In this document: positions 50,101 to 63,905 of the stretch, piece by piece
Position numbering within the stretch: the stretch's first letter is position 1
How the letters are laid out: each line of letters begins with the position of its first letter
DNA from: Linepithema humile
Lineage: Eukaryota; Arthropoda; Insecta; Hymenoptera; Formicidae
DNA length: 64,000 bases
Assembly: GCF_040581485.1 (NCBI RefSeq)
Contig: NC_090134.1
Span: forward strand, 21,723,698-21,787,697
Reading direction: 5' to 3'
Notes under the pieces: generated by a model
Seen by the model: only the letters and a program-made list of their open reading frames with translations
What the model was told of the DNA's origin: nothing
Database searches by the model: none
Translations under genes and position numbers: made by a program

Positions 50101-51580
50101 CATATCTCGTACGAGCGATCCCGGAGTTTTACGCGATCTAAAGATGCGGCAAGCTAGAGGCTGCTTTAAACGAAACTCCGGCGTTGACAAGAATTGCACG
50201 CAACAAGAAATTAAAAGGAACTGAATGGTATAATTATTCAATCTCATTTATTAATTCTGATTCAGCGCGAGTCGTCCTCAGAATTGCTCGCTAGAATTAT
50301 TAGATTGATGAAAAAGATTTCATTTTCCTATAAGATTTATGTTAAATAAAATTCTATCTAGATAAAAAAAAGTATTTAAGTCAATAGTGAAAATTTTGCT
50401 TCGATTTTACAATTTGCAAGATTATTCTGGTGAAAACTTGTGCGAATGGATTTGTATAGCATGTTAGAAGTAATAAATCACTTTTCAATACTCTAACGTC
50501 CATAAATATCAATACAACTTTTTTTATTTCACGGGAAAAATAAAAAAAAATTAGAATGAGAATTTTATTATTGAAAACAAATGCTAACACAACTTTTTCT
50601 CAAAGCAAAAGACTGAAATATTATTTTATAAACGCATGTTGGGTAAATTCAAGGCTCTATCATTCAAGGCGCATTCAACTTTCTCTCTTTTAGTTTCTTA
50701 AAGATATTTTTCTCAAATTTTTAAACTAAGCGAAACATTCTAGATTTTATCACTGATAAATCCGTTCATCTTCATTGAAATTTCATTAATTACTCGATAA
50801 ACAGGACTGTTCGAATATATTGAAATTAATGAACGGCAGTGCAAGATAACGTTCGAAAATATGCACAAGGTTTTCTCCTTTCATTATTAAAGCGGATTCT
50901 TTCGTTCGTTTAACGGGCTCGCATCTTACAAAGAGGTGGGTGTAGCGATAATTGTTGAATTCCTGCATGCGTCAGACAGAACTAAAACTTTGATTATTCG
51001 CATAATAATGATGCCGTCTCTCCGTGCAGCGTTCCTCGATCTTAGTTCACGGTAGATACGCGTTCCGCGTCGCAGTAAGGCGATACCGCGCATCGATCGC
51101 GTGCACGATTCCATCGAGGATTTTCAGGAGTCATTCGCGTAATCGCGAGGACAATTCTGCCGCGTCAGCGATTCGAGTATCGATTTTTGCACGTGTGCGC
51201 CATCGCCGAGAAGACAATCGCGATAATTACTCGTTCTATTCTTTTCAAATGTTAAATTATCTTCGCTCGATCATGCCATAATGTATTTCGTCGATATCAA
51301 GCTCAATCAAATTAAAAAATCTATTTTGTTTATCTCTCGACAGACAACGCGATAGCATTTTCAACAATAACAATCGAAATCTACCGAGGCTTTTCGTGAG
51401 GAAATCGGCCGCTTTCGCCGTGTATCGGACGCGATTTTCGCATCGAATCGATCAGCTCGAAATGGGATTATCCGCCGTGGGCTCTGGACGGCACGTAAGC
51501 ATGCAGATAGGTCTAAACCGAACGTTAACGAAGGTTTCACCGCAGATTTTTCAGAAAATCGCCTCCACTCGCTCTGTACC

Positions 51581-51660
51581 CTCTCTGTCTCTCTTTCTCT
51601 CTCTCTCTTTCTCTTCTTTCTCCAATCGGACCAACCGTTTTTCTCTCTTCCTCTCTCGTT
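51581..51660. repeat. (CT)n-rich tract
   Basis: CTCTCT and TTTCTCT runs with interruptions. Confidence 0.7.
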
Positions 51661-52570
51661 TACGCCCACGCGCGCGCAGCCAACTACGGAACCGGCCGGC
51701 GGGTAAGAGAGAGTGTATTTCTCGCTTATTATCCTTTCCTTCGATTTTCTACCGAAGGGAAAAGAATACGCCGACGAAGGTGCCGTCTACGTATATTATA
51801 TGTATATGTATACACGAGCTGCGCTATGCATATATGTACATGTGTGTGCGTCGTGTGTGTCGGCGGGTACCGTCGGTATCCGTGATGTGTGACTCACCCG
51901 CACACGCGGTACGATGTTACACGCCGGAGATTTACAGCTCATTACCGATTTCATACCCGGGCGTCACGATCGATCCGCCGCCGCCGCCGCCGTCGAGCCA
52001 AGCCGAGCCGATTACGGGCGCCGAGACGGAGTCGAATCCTATCGCGTGCCATACCGATACGCGACACCGCTCGACGACGCTTGCGCGAGCGGTCGGGTTT
52101 CGCTCGTGGAAAACGCGCGCGCGAGTCGAATGACTTTTCTCTCTTATTTACCTGTGCCTTTTGCTCTTTCCTCTCCTTCCACAGGCAGTCACATGATCCG
52201 TCGATCGTTTGTACGGCGGTGCGTGATCCGGAACGATTTCTCGAGCCGACGGCACGAGCGACAGCTTGGGCGCGCACGTTCGATCGCGCGGGAGTTTTCA
52301 CGATCGCCGAAGATCGTCGAGACGGGAGGTCACAGTCGATCGGCGCTCTTGCGACATCGCCGAGAGGGGAAAGAAAAAAAAAAAAAAAAAACACCGAGAG
52401 AAAAATATCTCGTGAGACTCCGATTTCAGCGACACGGCGGTATCGGCACACCAAGGCGGGACCGGACGAGCAGAACAATCCACAATGAAGCGAGCGCGCG
52501 AGCGCGCGCGCGCACGCGTGTGTGATCTGTCAGGCGCTCCGCGGAAATGTCAAACAACGAGGACGTTGGG

Positions 52571-52571
<1 letters not shown>

Positions 52572-52601
<30 letters not shown>
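52572..52601. repeat. (CAG)n trinucleotide repeat
   Basis: About ten CAG units followed by two CATCGGCAG units; not in a supported gene. Confidence 0.85.
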
Positions 52602-52604
<3 letters not shown>

Positions 52605-54231
52605 CGGCAGCAGCATCGGCGGCGGAAGAAACGGCAGCGACAGCCGTCGCTCGCGTGGGAGTGTGACATAATACCACGTTCCGTTCCTGCGCCACTCGAT
52701 CGCGCAAAATCCGTCCGTAGCACTCACTGCCGATCTCCTCGTCTCTATTTTGCGCTCCGGGAGAGACCCGACACTGCGCGACCCGCGCTATTTTCTTATA
52801 TTCCGATCCCCGATCACTGCGCCGCAATTACTCTCGCTCGGATCACACCGTACCGTACCGCTTCAATGTCGCGCGCGATCATTCCGTATGTCACGTGTCC
52901 GCCTGCGAATAATACGCACGCGGATTCTCGTGGTGCAGCAACGCGCGACCGGCCCGCTCGCGCCTATCCGCCTTGCCTCTGCCAGTCCTCTACCTCATGC
53001 GCGTTTCAATGCTACACGACTCGAGCCGAGCGCAGACTGAAGTCGAACGCGCGCGCTTTGCCGAGGTGAGCGGAGGTGACTTGCTACTCGGGCCGAGCCG
53101 GGATCCGACGAACCACTACGAATGTCGGCGGCGGTGTTGCGGCCGGTCGAGCGTACGAGAAGGAAGCGAAGCGATGTGTGCGCGTGTATACGTGCGTCCA
53201 CGAGCGATTCCGCGTGTCTGTGCGCGATCACGAGTGTTGGTGAACATGGGTGTACCTGGCGGGAGAAGGTGCCCCGCGCGAGTAAGCGAGCGAGCGGGTG
53301 AGCGAGTGCCCCCCTCGAGGCACTGCGAGTGCACAGCCTCGCGGATCCGCCCGTGCATAGGCGGCCGTGCATCTTCTCCGCGTTCGCCGACCGTCGCCAT
53401 CGCGCACGATGGCACGAAAAATGGATGAAAATTTTGCGGAAAAAGGTGGGAGAGCATGCGTAGGTTATTCGAGCCAAGTAAACGATGCCTCTTTCTGCGC
53501 CGATGAATTTCGAGAGTATCCTTTCAGCGGAAGATAAAAAAAAAAAAGAAACGATCTTATCAGATGATTTTAATTGACAGACACGTGTTGCTAAGAAAAA
53601 AATCGAAATGTAAAAGAACGGAAAACCGTCAAAAGCGAAAGTACTCGACGATTTTTTGTTACATACATATGAAATACACTTCTAGTTAATTAAAGTCTCA
53701 GGTATTAAAATGAAATTGGATTGTACTTGGTCGTTTCAAAGGCAATTGAAATCGCCTCCGGTCGAATATGCCAATAATTTCGCGCGTATAATGCTGTACT
53801 TGCATGATCTATCGCGTGTTTCGACAGTCAATCCTTCGCGGCTGAAAGTATCCGCAAATGTCATTGGAATATGAGATATTATAAGACACGGCAGCCGCGC
53901 GCGCGGCGCGTTCGCACACGCGGGAGTCGTCGAACGCGGTTCGTCGGAATGCGAGGCACGGATTCTTGATTTTGCGTTTTTAAATTTTCGTCGCGAGGTG
54001 TTCACAATGCCGCGGTTACGTAATCGAAAAGCGTAGGAAGCACACGCAGATTGATTAGCACACGAGAAGAGAAAGGTTGCGGCCGTTGCAGATATTGGCG
54101 CGGTGGCTCTATGCGAATCGTTCGCGGAGCGAAGTCGCGGCGAGAGACCACGTGGGTGTCATCACACGCGCGTGAAAAAAAACCACGAGAGATTATAGAC
54201 GCACACTATATTCTCTCTCTAACGCCCGGAG

Positions 54232-54462
54232 CAGTGATTCTCAAAGGGCACGTCGCGGAAGATTTGGACGTTACATTGCTGCGGGCCGAAGAGGAGCCGC
54301 GTGCAATTTTCTTCAGCACCGAACTCTCTCTATCCGCTTGCAGTCGAGCGTGAATTGTATCATTCGCGAAATATTTTGCGAAATAATCCGTGTTTTCGGC
54401 AAGGGCTCTTGCCGCGGCGGACAATAGCGAGCGCCGTGAGCGAAAAAGTTTGAGAACCATCG
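54232..54462. mobile_element. hAT-like MITE (231 bp, decayed)
   Basis: Left end CAGTGATTCTCAAA at 54232 and right end, reverse-complemented, CGATGGTTCTCAAA ending at 54462; 11 of 14 bases agree, and the form resembles the CAGTGGTTCTCAA ends common in hAT elements. It is flanked by GCCCGGAG (54224-54231) and GCCTAGAG (54463-54470), agreeing at 6 of 8 bases, the 8-base target-site length of hAT. No coding capacity. Confidence 0.65.
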
Positions 54463-57400
54463 GCCTAGAGGAGTGTAGGCACACCGCAATATCGCCAAGG
54501 GACGATGCATAAAGGATCCCGATAGCAATGACTATAAATTCACTCTAAGCTTACGAGTCTAAATATAAACTACGTGTGAGCGCGCGGCTCCGCGCATTAT
54601 TTTCCCGTATGTAAAAATCATATATATTTATCTGGTTATTATTATCATATTAATATGACCTTTCGTGATTATACGCTTTATAGTCCTCTCCCGGTGTTAC
54701 ATTAATGCAACGCACCTGCCTCGCTTTAACGCTTCGTTAACGTCAGACGCTTCGTTACATCGAATTTTATCCTCGTGAAAAGCAAGGAGGCGCAGAGGAA
54801 ATGCGTTGATTATTCCGTACGCGCAAAATGACGCGTCGCGCAAATTAACGTAAACATATTTTTCAGCGCATTACCACTTAAGGACGGACAATCTTTTTCT
54901 TGACGCTCTTGAACCCGAGTTCAAAATAGAGAGCTCTTCACCGCATTTAACATAAGCGTAGACGCTTTTATTTACCTTTTTTAATTCTCTTATTTTCAAC
55001 AGTTACTCGGAACACTAATTAGAAGTTTCACTCGAATTTTTAATCGACATCAATCAATTGCGGATCGATGAACGAAATTGTATATACATTCGTATAATTT
55101 ATGAATACGAAATTCGTCTAGCGTGGCGGTCGATACGCCGCGGTGAATGTACAAACGAGCGTGCAAACTGAATATTTAAAAGATTATAAAGCAAGTTGAG
55201 AGAGGATACTACGTGCTAACTCACTCGATTGCATACTGTCTGCTCTTTCAATAATATGATTGATTCCCGATCTCGATGACGTAGCTGTCTCACACTATAC
55301 AAACGAATATCCGAAAAATATGTCGCGCTAATCCCACGTAAATATAATTTAGAAATTGCAAATCGGAAATTGTCTATTTCAAGATAAATAACCATCTTTA
55401 TAAAATGTTTCTTCTTAAAAGAAGCTAGATTAATACAAATATAAATTCAGAAAAATATGTGCGAATTAAACTTTCTAGTGATAAAACAATTTATTATATA
55501 TCGTCTTTCGGCGATTATATCGTGATTTACTGGACACCCCGTATATTATTACGTCTTAAGAAGGTATATGAAAATAGAGGCAGAACAGAAGCAATGATAA
55601 ACGGAAGAAAGCGACACATCCGAAGAACCGTAAAGCAAACTGAGAAAAACATCACGCTCGGGCGGCCGTCACTCACCTGAGCAGCTATGGTATGTGTATA
55701 TGAAACGATATAAGTGCATTGTGCTCGTTAATGCGCCAGCAAGCGCGTAATGCTTGCGTATGCGCATAAATATTTATGCTATTCGGCTGAACAATCCCTA
55801 AAATGAAATGAAGTCTCTATAACTGTAGAGAAAGAGACGGGATTATCATTGATATCTCGCGTTTGCTTCTTACTATCAGTTCATTCGATTGTTTGTTCAC
55901 TGCAAAGCGTTTTCCTCGAGAAAATAATGAAATTCATCTTCGCAAATTAATTTGTGCTTTCACACATTAACATTATTATAGCTGAACTATATAAAAAAAA
56001 TCGGGTACCCGAGTTTCTACAAATAATTAAAGATTGAACACGCGTGTTGGTATGCGATCGTCTCCGAGCATTATCACAGTCGTTCTTAACAATTTTAACT
56101 ATCATTTTCGAGATCTCTAAATCCGTCCGGCGAAACATCACGCGACGCACCCCGCGTATTCTTCTCGCCGCGTTGAATGACATTCATGGCACGGATTTGG
56201 AATTTAGAAAAGCCAAATAACTAATAATATATGTATGCGCAAATACAGCGAGGGCAGAACTGATCCAAGCGTGACCGCAGTGTTAATGTATTCGTTTGTA
56301 TTTATGCGAGAGCCTACACTAACACTCGTAAAAAGGAAAGAGAAATTTATTATCGGATAAATCCGAGAATCAGAAGAAATATGTGACAGAGAGAAATAAT
56401 AGCGTATTAGATTATATAATAAACTATTTTAAAAATAATAAAACTAAATATAAAAGATATACGAATTTCACTTCTCGCATCACATTTAATGATAGATTTT
56501 TCTTTTACTAATTTGATTTTTTGGTAAAAATATCGAAAAAGCAAATTATTTATCGCAATTTTTCAAACTTTTGCATCGCACATTTTTGTAACCAAGTCTT
56601 AAAATAAAATTCTGTCAAATATATGAAATTAATTGAAGAATATTTTTGTTCTCCATTTGACTCTTAAAAAGTTCAGTTTGGAAAAGTCATTTGCAATCGC
56701 TCATGACTCGAAAACTATCGGTTTCTCAATACTGCTGAAAAAAATCGTTTCCAAATTGATTAAAGAATACATCGATTTAAAAAATAACGCACGAGAAGCG
56801 GAATACTCTGTATAGCCGAGTAAACAATAGGAAAATAAGTAATTCATCGCATACTAACGACAATTTCCGTGGACGGAAAGTAATGAACGGGAGGCAATAT
56901 AAAAATAAGAAGCGTAATTAAATAAAATATATCTACACAATACGCAAAACCAAGTGCCGTAAGACAATAAAAGAGGGAACCAGAAAGAAAGGGCCGGCGA
57001 ACGACGGAGGGAAGCAGAGAAAGACGCGAGAGGAAGAGAGAGCGAGAAGAGAGACGCAGAAGCGGACCAAGGGAGACGGACTCGCTCGAGCCGAACGCCG
57101 CTACTCTCGCGGCGGGAGCCGAGAGAGAAAGAGAGATGATAAGATGTGTATACGGCCCCCTCCTCACGCGTACAGCGTCCACGTGCAATATCCTCGGTTT
57201 GCGCCCGTGTGCGTGGTACAAAGTAGGTCCACGGTCGTGGAGGAGAGACGGTGGCGAATGAATATCGCCGTCCCCTCGCGGTCGGCACGACCAATCCGCG
57301 CCGAGAGCGAGCTGCGTGAAGGCGGAACGCGCGCCGCCGTGCTCGTCGCGTATATCCCGCGTGGTATTTATTATTCAGTTTGCAAATACATAGCAAAAAT

Positions 57401-58263
57401 GATCTCTCTCTCCCGCGCGCGCGCGCGGATGTTGCCTCTCGCGGTGCAGCCGGTCCGTGCGCCGCTGGGAGGTGGAGCCAGAAGGCGCGGAGCAGGGTGA
57501 AACGACGGAGATATCGGCCGTTAATTTGTTAGAAACGCCACCGATCGCGCCCGCATGCGTGTAGACACGCGTGTTACGCACGACACGACGTTGACCGGAT
57601 CCCGCGTCCGACGCGTCCCCGCTTCGCGAACCTACGAGTTATGTCATATGCCAATAGATAAGATATTGATTGTCCTCTTGTAAAGCTGTAAGTCAAAGAT
57701 GCCGCAAGCTGCTTCGGAACGCTACATTATCCTCGCGAATACGTAATGGCGCATCTTATTTATGCAAATCGTTTTGAGATCGCGGAGATCCGTTTTCGCG
57801 AATTAGAATGTACACGTTAATAGACGACACGCTAATAGACGCGGATTCATTAGCCACGCTTTGTACGATGCGAGCGAATAAACGCCGCGCCGTTTGTGCG
57901 CGTTCGGACGGAAAAGGAGCATCGCGTTCGGACTCGCGCTATGCAAAACACCGTATCCCCGTTTTTCTGCGAATGCGTGTATTTGCACCATGGTCAGTTA
58001 CGCCTTCCCTCCCCGCGCGCGTGCATGCGCGTGTGTTCTTTGCACACCATAACATTTCCGCACTTCACACACTCGCGTAAAGCCGATATCATCTCCTTTC
58101 TTTCGCACGTACACTCCGCACGTTTCTTTGAAGTTCGCCTGCATGTCCGTGTCTACGCGGATTCCAAGGAAAAACCGCGATCTAATCGCGCGTTCGTAAT
58201 TACAAAATTGCAAAAGCTCAATCGTGATCATCGCGCGTGTCGCGCTGAATGTTTTCGATTGCG

Positions 58264-58265
<2 letters not shown>

Positions 58266-58337
<72 letters not shown>
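58266..58337. repeat. (CT)n microsatellite, about 72 bp
   Basis: The longest pure dinucleotide run in the window. Confidence 0.95.
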
Positions 58338-58339
<2 letters not shown>

Positions 58340-59615
58340 GCCCTGTGATAACGCGACGACACAAGGTGGAAGTATCGAAGAGTCACCCGGCAAGTGATGC
58401 GGTCCCGCACTGGTCAGACGTTCGCCAAATCAAAACCACGCGGATTCGCGTGAAATCGCCGCCAATGCCGCAATCTTCAATTGCGCAAATTAATTAAGGT
58501 CTTCGGACAGTGAAACCGTTGAGGTTTAACAAATTTCCGGGTTAAGGAGACTCGGAGGAATATTCAGCACCCTAATTTCCGGAACTCATAAAATACGCAG
58601 GTTTTGATAAATTATATTGTGGGAAAGTTTCGACCGTGACATCAAATGTAGAGATAAAGTAGTCAGGTACTTACATTATTTTGTTTTCGATTTCTACTTT
58701 TTTTTAATTGATATTATTAACGCTGAGAATATTAAATTATGCGACGCCGCGCGCTTCCCGCAGAGTCCCCCATTCGTGTCGTTTAAAAAAAAACCGTGCG
58801 GTTCAAAGTTCAAGGCACTTTACGCCCTACTTCCTGCGCGGCCGCTTCGTTCGAGCCGTAAAATGGCCTCTCCTCAGGGATAGGGAATTAGAATCCCCTG
58901 GAATTCGCAAAGTCACAGTCGGGATGACAACCGATCGGTGCGAACGTTGGCTTCGAGACTTTAGTTATTCTTTCAACAATTTTCTTTGTATCACAACAAA
59001 ACAATTTTTTTTTTCCTTTCACGAAAGAATCAACGGCATAGCGGGAGACATTATTCTTCGCTATATTCTTCTCACGTATTCTTTTTAGCGACAAATTCTT
59101 TGCTCAATTTGAAGAACAATAATTCTCGAGTTATCGGTGATCGAAAAAATTTTTCGCGGAGTCAATTAAAAACGAAAATACGTTCTGACGAAAGATTGGG
59201 CAATAAATTATAAGTCTTCTCAACATTTTCGCCGAGGAAGAGTCGACGTCAAACAGTACAAAAATAACGCACGAGAAATGGAACGCGTTATACCATTTTC
59301 ATGTATCTATAGTTTCTAGTAGCGCTACGATATCCCCTTCCTATGAAAGTCGAGTGAAGTCTAGGAAAAACGAGGCTCCGCAACTCTTTCCGCGAATACG
59401 TTTTCTCGATGTATCTCTCTTCCGGTCGAGGGACATTAGAGATTTTCCGACTGTCGAGAGCGGCAACTTACTCACTTGACGGCGCGAAACGGGAACATTG
59501 TGAAAGCCCGTGACGCGGTGCGGTGCGGCGCGGCGTGGCGGGTCCTCATCTACTTCTCATCTTCGTCCTCTCGACGCCGCTCGTCGTCCTCTTCGCGTTC
59601 CTCCATGAAGGCGAC

Positions 59616-59641
59616 GCGGCGGCGGCGGCGGCGGCGGCGGC
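59616..59641. repeat. (CGG)n trinucleotide repeat
   Basis: Pure run on the + strand; the opposite-sense CCG run lies about 200 bases downstream. Confidence 0.85.
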
Positions 59642-59830
59642 CCTCCTTGCTAGGAAATAAGAAATTTTCTTGAAAGATGCGAGCTCTCCGTGCGCGAGGG
59701 AGGAGGCCTAGCCAAGCGAACATAGTTAATTTAGATTGTATCGCGTGAGAAGCAGGAAATGACGAAATATCCTGAGTGCTGACTTATGCACGCCCGTCTC
59801 GTGTGTGCCTGGCATCACGGTGTACCTCTC

Positions 59831-59866
59831 GGCCGCCGCCGCCGCCGCCGCTACCGCCGCCGCTGC
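59831..59866. repeat. (CCG)n trinucleotide repeat
   Basis: CCG run with one CTA interruption. Confidence 0.85.
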
Positions 59867-61349
59867 TCCTCGACCTCAGCTATGTGGCTCCGACACGCAA
59901 GGATGATACTTTTTTTTTTTATGTATCCTATCCTGACCTGACATCGCATTGTCGTGTGTATCATCGACGAGAAGATCGCGCGACGTGTGATATTTGCCGA
60001 TTCGACGTCTAATGCGTGTAGAACTGCGGGGCTGGATTGAAATTTTACACGTGTGATAAGTTCTATCGAGAATTCACACACGATGAAATATTCTATATTT
60101 CAAAGATACCCGTTAAATATGCTACACTCAGCCAGGCAATATTGTATAGAATTGGAAAACGGTTTTCTTTTAGCCGAAACTTTGCAAGAAACTATGATTT
60201 TATTCGCGATATTTCAATTTTTCATAGTAAATATTCTAAATCTGGTTGGAATTGGTTGCGAGACACAAGTTTTTTTATTCAGAACCTCAAATTTTGACAA
60301 ATTACACCTAAATAATCGCAATTATTATCTCGTTATTCTTCCCACAAAGTATCGACGTGTGTGTATTATATACAGAGAATTGAGCATGGCTGTCAGACAG
60401 TCTTCTAGGTCGTACCTGAAATCTCGTCAGTGCACTAAAGGAAGTGACGCGGGAATAATTTGTCACACGTGATTGGAGACGGCGTATAATGAAGGGTCGA
60501 TGGAGTTCCGAGTACAACGCCATCGGTTTCGAGACCGAATATACGCTTAACGCGCACAAGACGTACATGTGAATAAGATTGTGCAACAAAATGTTAACAT
60601 ACGTATCTCAAAAAGATTATTATATCGCAAATGAAAAAAAATTATACGTTTGATCAACAAAAAAAAAATCATAATATACTTTGAATAATTATTTCGCGAG
60701 AAATACTTATTAAAGATGAAATAATTTTTTCTTATTTCTATTTCTTTTCAATAGCAGCAAAGGCAATGGGTAACATTAATGTATTCAGAGGCGCGCACGC
60801 AAAGATATATGTGCATACACGCTGATATTTCGCTGTCAGCAAGGTGTAACGAACATTGACGCGCAAGGTCGCTCCGTACTTGCCGGTCGCAAGGTGAATG
60901 AAGACGGGACGTTCGTCTATAGGGTGTTATAAATCGAGACGCGAGGCATTGTATTTGATTCCGTCGCGCGAAATCGGGATTTCCCTCGTCACACTCCCAT
61001 GGAGCTTGGTCACCTGAAGAGAGTTACCATGCCCAATTAACCCTTTGAGAACCGTACGCTCGCCGGGCATTGCCACTTCCGACGTTGCAACAGCTTTTAC
61101 CGTGCGATTTTAGCGAGTCCGCTATTTGAATAGCGCGACAGCGCTCGTCAAAAGTACGCTTGCGCGAGTACGTGTTTAATGTGCGCGCGTATTTGTTCTT
61201 TTCACTTTAACACATAAATAAACTAACAATTCATTATCTGTTTCTGAAAATGTCAACAAGCTACTCGGATCTAACATCGAGTTACATCAACGTGGCTTAA
61301 GCATTACGGTTGCGTGCGTATAATCTCATTTTTCACGTGAGTTCTCAAC

Positions 61350-61350
<1 letters not shown>

Positions 61351-61380
<30 letters not shown>
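61351..61380. repeat. (AG)n microsatellite
   Basis: Pure AG run of about 30 bases. Confidence 0.9.
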
Positions 61381-61383
<3 letters not shown>

Positions 61384-62867
61384 TCGAAGAGCGACTTTTT
61401 AATCCCTCACCTGTAACCCAAACGATTTCGCGATACGCGCTCATGAGTGATGAAATCGGTTCGACGGTAAGAAACAAAAGAACAGTCTTTTAGCGTATTA
61501 TGAATATTCTAATCGTACAAAATTCCTTTTCGGGAGAGATATCGCGGCCTCAGATCAGAAAACGAATGCAAATAGATGTGAAATCTGTACTCTGAAGAAT
61601 TCCCCGATGAAGAATATTCTTAGAATAAATTATTCTTAGAAGAAATTATTGTAGAAAATATTTTTACAACATTTAAGAAATCGAGAGAGTCAAATGTCAG
61701 CCCATGAAAGAGAACGTTACCGCTTAAAAACTCTGGAACAGGAAACAAACGAAAATGAATACAACGTCCATGTTTTATTTACAACTGGAAAAGCAAAGGA
61801 TTTCCTGATGTGGCGCTGAAGAAAGAATGGAAAATTCATCGGCCGGGAGGAACGGTTATAAGCACGCTACGTACGCATCGATAATATTCCAGAGAGCCTC
61901 ATTAGCGATCCAGGAACGTCTCTCTCCCCTCTCGTTCCGCCCGTCCAAGCCGCGGAGTAATTATCTGTTACTACGTAGGCCTCGTATGTAATGTACAGCG
62001 TGTAACAGCAGATCAGCGCAACGATTAAACTCAAAAATAGTTCATGGGAACCCCAGGTAAGCTAATCTCCATCGCATTAGTGTTGTTCCACACGTATAAA
62101 ACGCTCCGAGGAGGAAGCAGCTGCACGCACCTTTACCGCTCGCGCGGGGTCATCACTTTCGAAACGACCGCGAACGCCTCGGCTCTGCGACTCTGCGACT
62201 CCCCGAGGATACCGCAAAATCCGTTCTATCCAGAAATTATGCACGGTCTAGCTATTCGCCCGGTCGCATTATCAAACTCGGTTGTGGCAAAATTTTATTT
62301 CAAATTAAATTGTTTAAAAAATTTCCAGATAATGCCTATTGGCGGCACTAAAGCATTAACACTCACTATTTTATAGCCAATTATAACAACTTTAACGACA
62401 TCATTTAGATGCACGATGCGACATAGAAAATAAGTAAAATAACGGAAAAGTTATTTTAAAAACACGAAATTTTTTCGTCAGAAGATATTTCTATCGTCAT
62501 TTTGGAATTTTTCTCTTGTTTTTATCATCTCAATGTGATGGCTTTAGAAATCATTTTTATATCATGCCGCCAAACGTATTACAATCTTCGCGTTTTCACA
62601 GTATAAATTCTTGCCTTACAACTCTTTTTTACATTGTTTTATAATGTTAAAAGCTTTTCTAATCTATAAATTAATGCGATGTTCGAATCGCTACTGTAAC
62701 GACAGCCGAGATCACGTACACGGAGTCGTGCGCATTGTTCGGTGTCTCTCGAAATCTATGAGAGCTCCCGGTGAGACAGGTCGAGTCCACCTCGCCGCGG
62801 GAAAAAATGACGGGTTCACCATTGGTAATCTACCCCGACATATACATACACGCCGGTTACATCCATA

Positions 62868-63197
62868 CAGGGTGTTCGCAAACTGCTATTCAATCAAGCT
62901 TCGTCTATAATTTTTGCAACGAATCTTAAATAGGCGTTGCCTCGACGAAGTCCCGATCGAACGCCACGCACGCGTGTTTACCCTCGCAATTTCTTCCCAC
63001 GAAATATCTCAGTGAAAATAGAATACATTTCGAAATTAATTTATTTGCTCCTAAAATATCTGTCGCATCATCAATGGATTCAATTGCTTGCGATTGAACA
63101 ACCGTTTCAATACCATTGCCAAGAGGATGATCGAACTTGCAGATCGACAGGGAGAGTTCGCGAGCGAAGTTTGTCGAACACGTCGCAGAACACCCTG
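62868..63197. mobile_element. MITE-like element with CAGGGTGTTC ends (330 bp)
   Basis: CAGGGTGTTC at 62868 and its exact complement GAACACCCTG ending at 63197, each flanked outward by TA. Perfect 10-base terminal inverted repeats and TA target sites suggest a mariner-like non-autonomous element; the inner sequence shows no transposase motif I recognise. The short repeat length leaves some doubt. Confidence 0.6.
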
Positions 63198-63435
63198 TAT
63201 AAGCCTAGCGCGCTGCCGTATCTCTACGGTACCGTACCTACCTACCACCCGCAACCGACAACAGGCCAAGCCGGGGCAGAGTCTTAGGCCAGGCCAGGCC
63301 GAGCAAGAGTCATGTAAGAAGGGGTTAAGAAACTCTCGAACTGAAGTGCCTACACCGGAAGCAGGGGCCTTGCTTTCTGGGCTAATAACCGTACCCACAT
63401 CGACACGCGGGATCTGCGTGCGCGCGTACACGCTT

Positions 63436-63560
63436 AGAGGAGAGAAAGAACGAGAGAGAGAGAGAGAGAAGGACGGAGCGAGAGGGGAGAGAGAGAGAGA
63501 GAAAGAAAAAAAGAGAGCGCGAGAGGGAGGTTGGGGGAGGGGTCGGAAACGAGGGGAGGG
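63436..63560. repeat. GA-rich purine tract
   Basis: About 125 bases dominated by GAGA and GGGAG words on the + strand. Confidence 0.75.
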
Positions 63561-63859
63561 AGAGAGGTGTAATATAGCGCGGCTGGGGCCTCTTTATGCG
63601 TATCCGCGTGTGTATACACGTGAGCGGGGCCGCTGTGTGGCGCGCGCACACAGGTGCGCGCAGGGGCCCCCTTATCAGCATGCAAAGCTAGATTTTATGT
63701 GCGATCGAATGCCGAGCCGCCGGGATTCATACGCAAATCGCAATCGAGTTATATGCACGCGAGCCAACCTGGGAAAAATGTCATCTCGATCACGACGGCG
63801 AGGAGCCGTCGCCGCTTTCTCGATTCGGCCGAAATCAGTGTGTCGATGGTGCCTCTATT

Positions 63860-63862
<3 letters not shown>

Positions 63863-63902
<40 letters not shown>
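63863..63902. repeat. (GA)n microsatellite
   Basis: Pure run of about 40 bases near the window end. Confidence 0.9.

Positions 63903-63905
<3 letters not shown>

Noticed and set aside
51396..53428. Several long overlapping ORFs (up to 245 codons) in both strands.
   Set aside because: They overlap each other in different frames, consist of Arg/Ser/Pro runs and low-complexity sequence, and lack any domain. GC-rich DNA simply lacks stop codons.
58266..58337. Regular repeats considered as a CRISPR-like array.
   Set aside because: It is a plain dinucleotide run without spacers in eukaryotic DNA.
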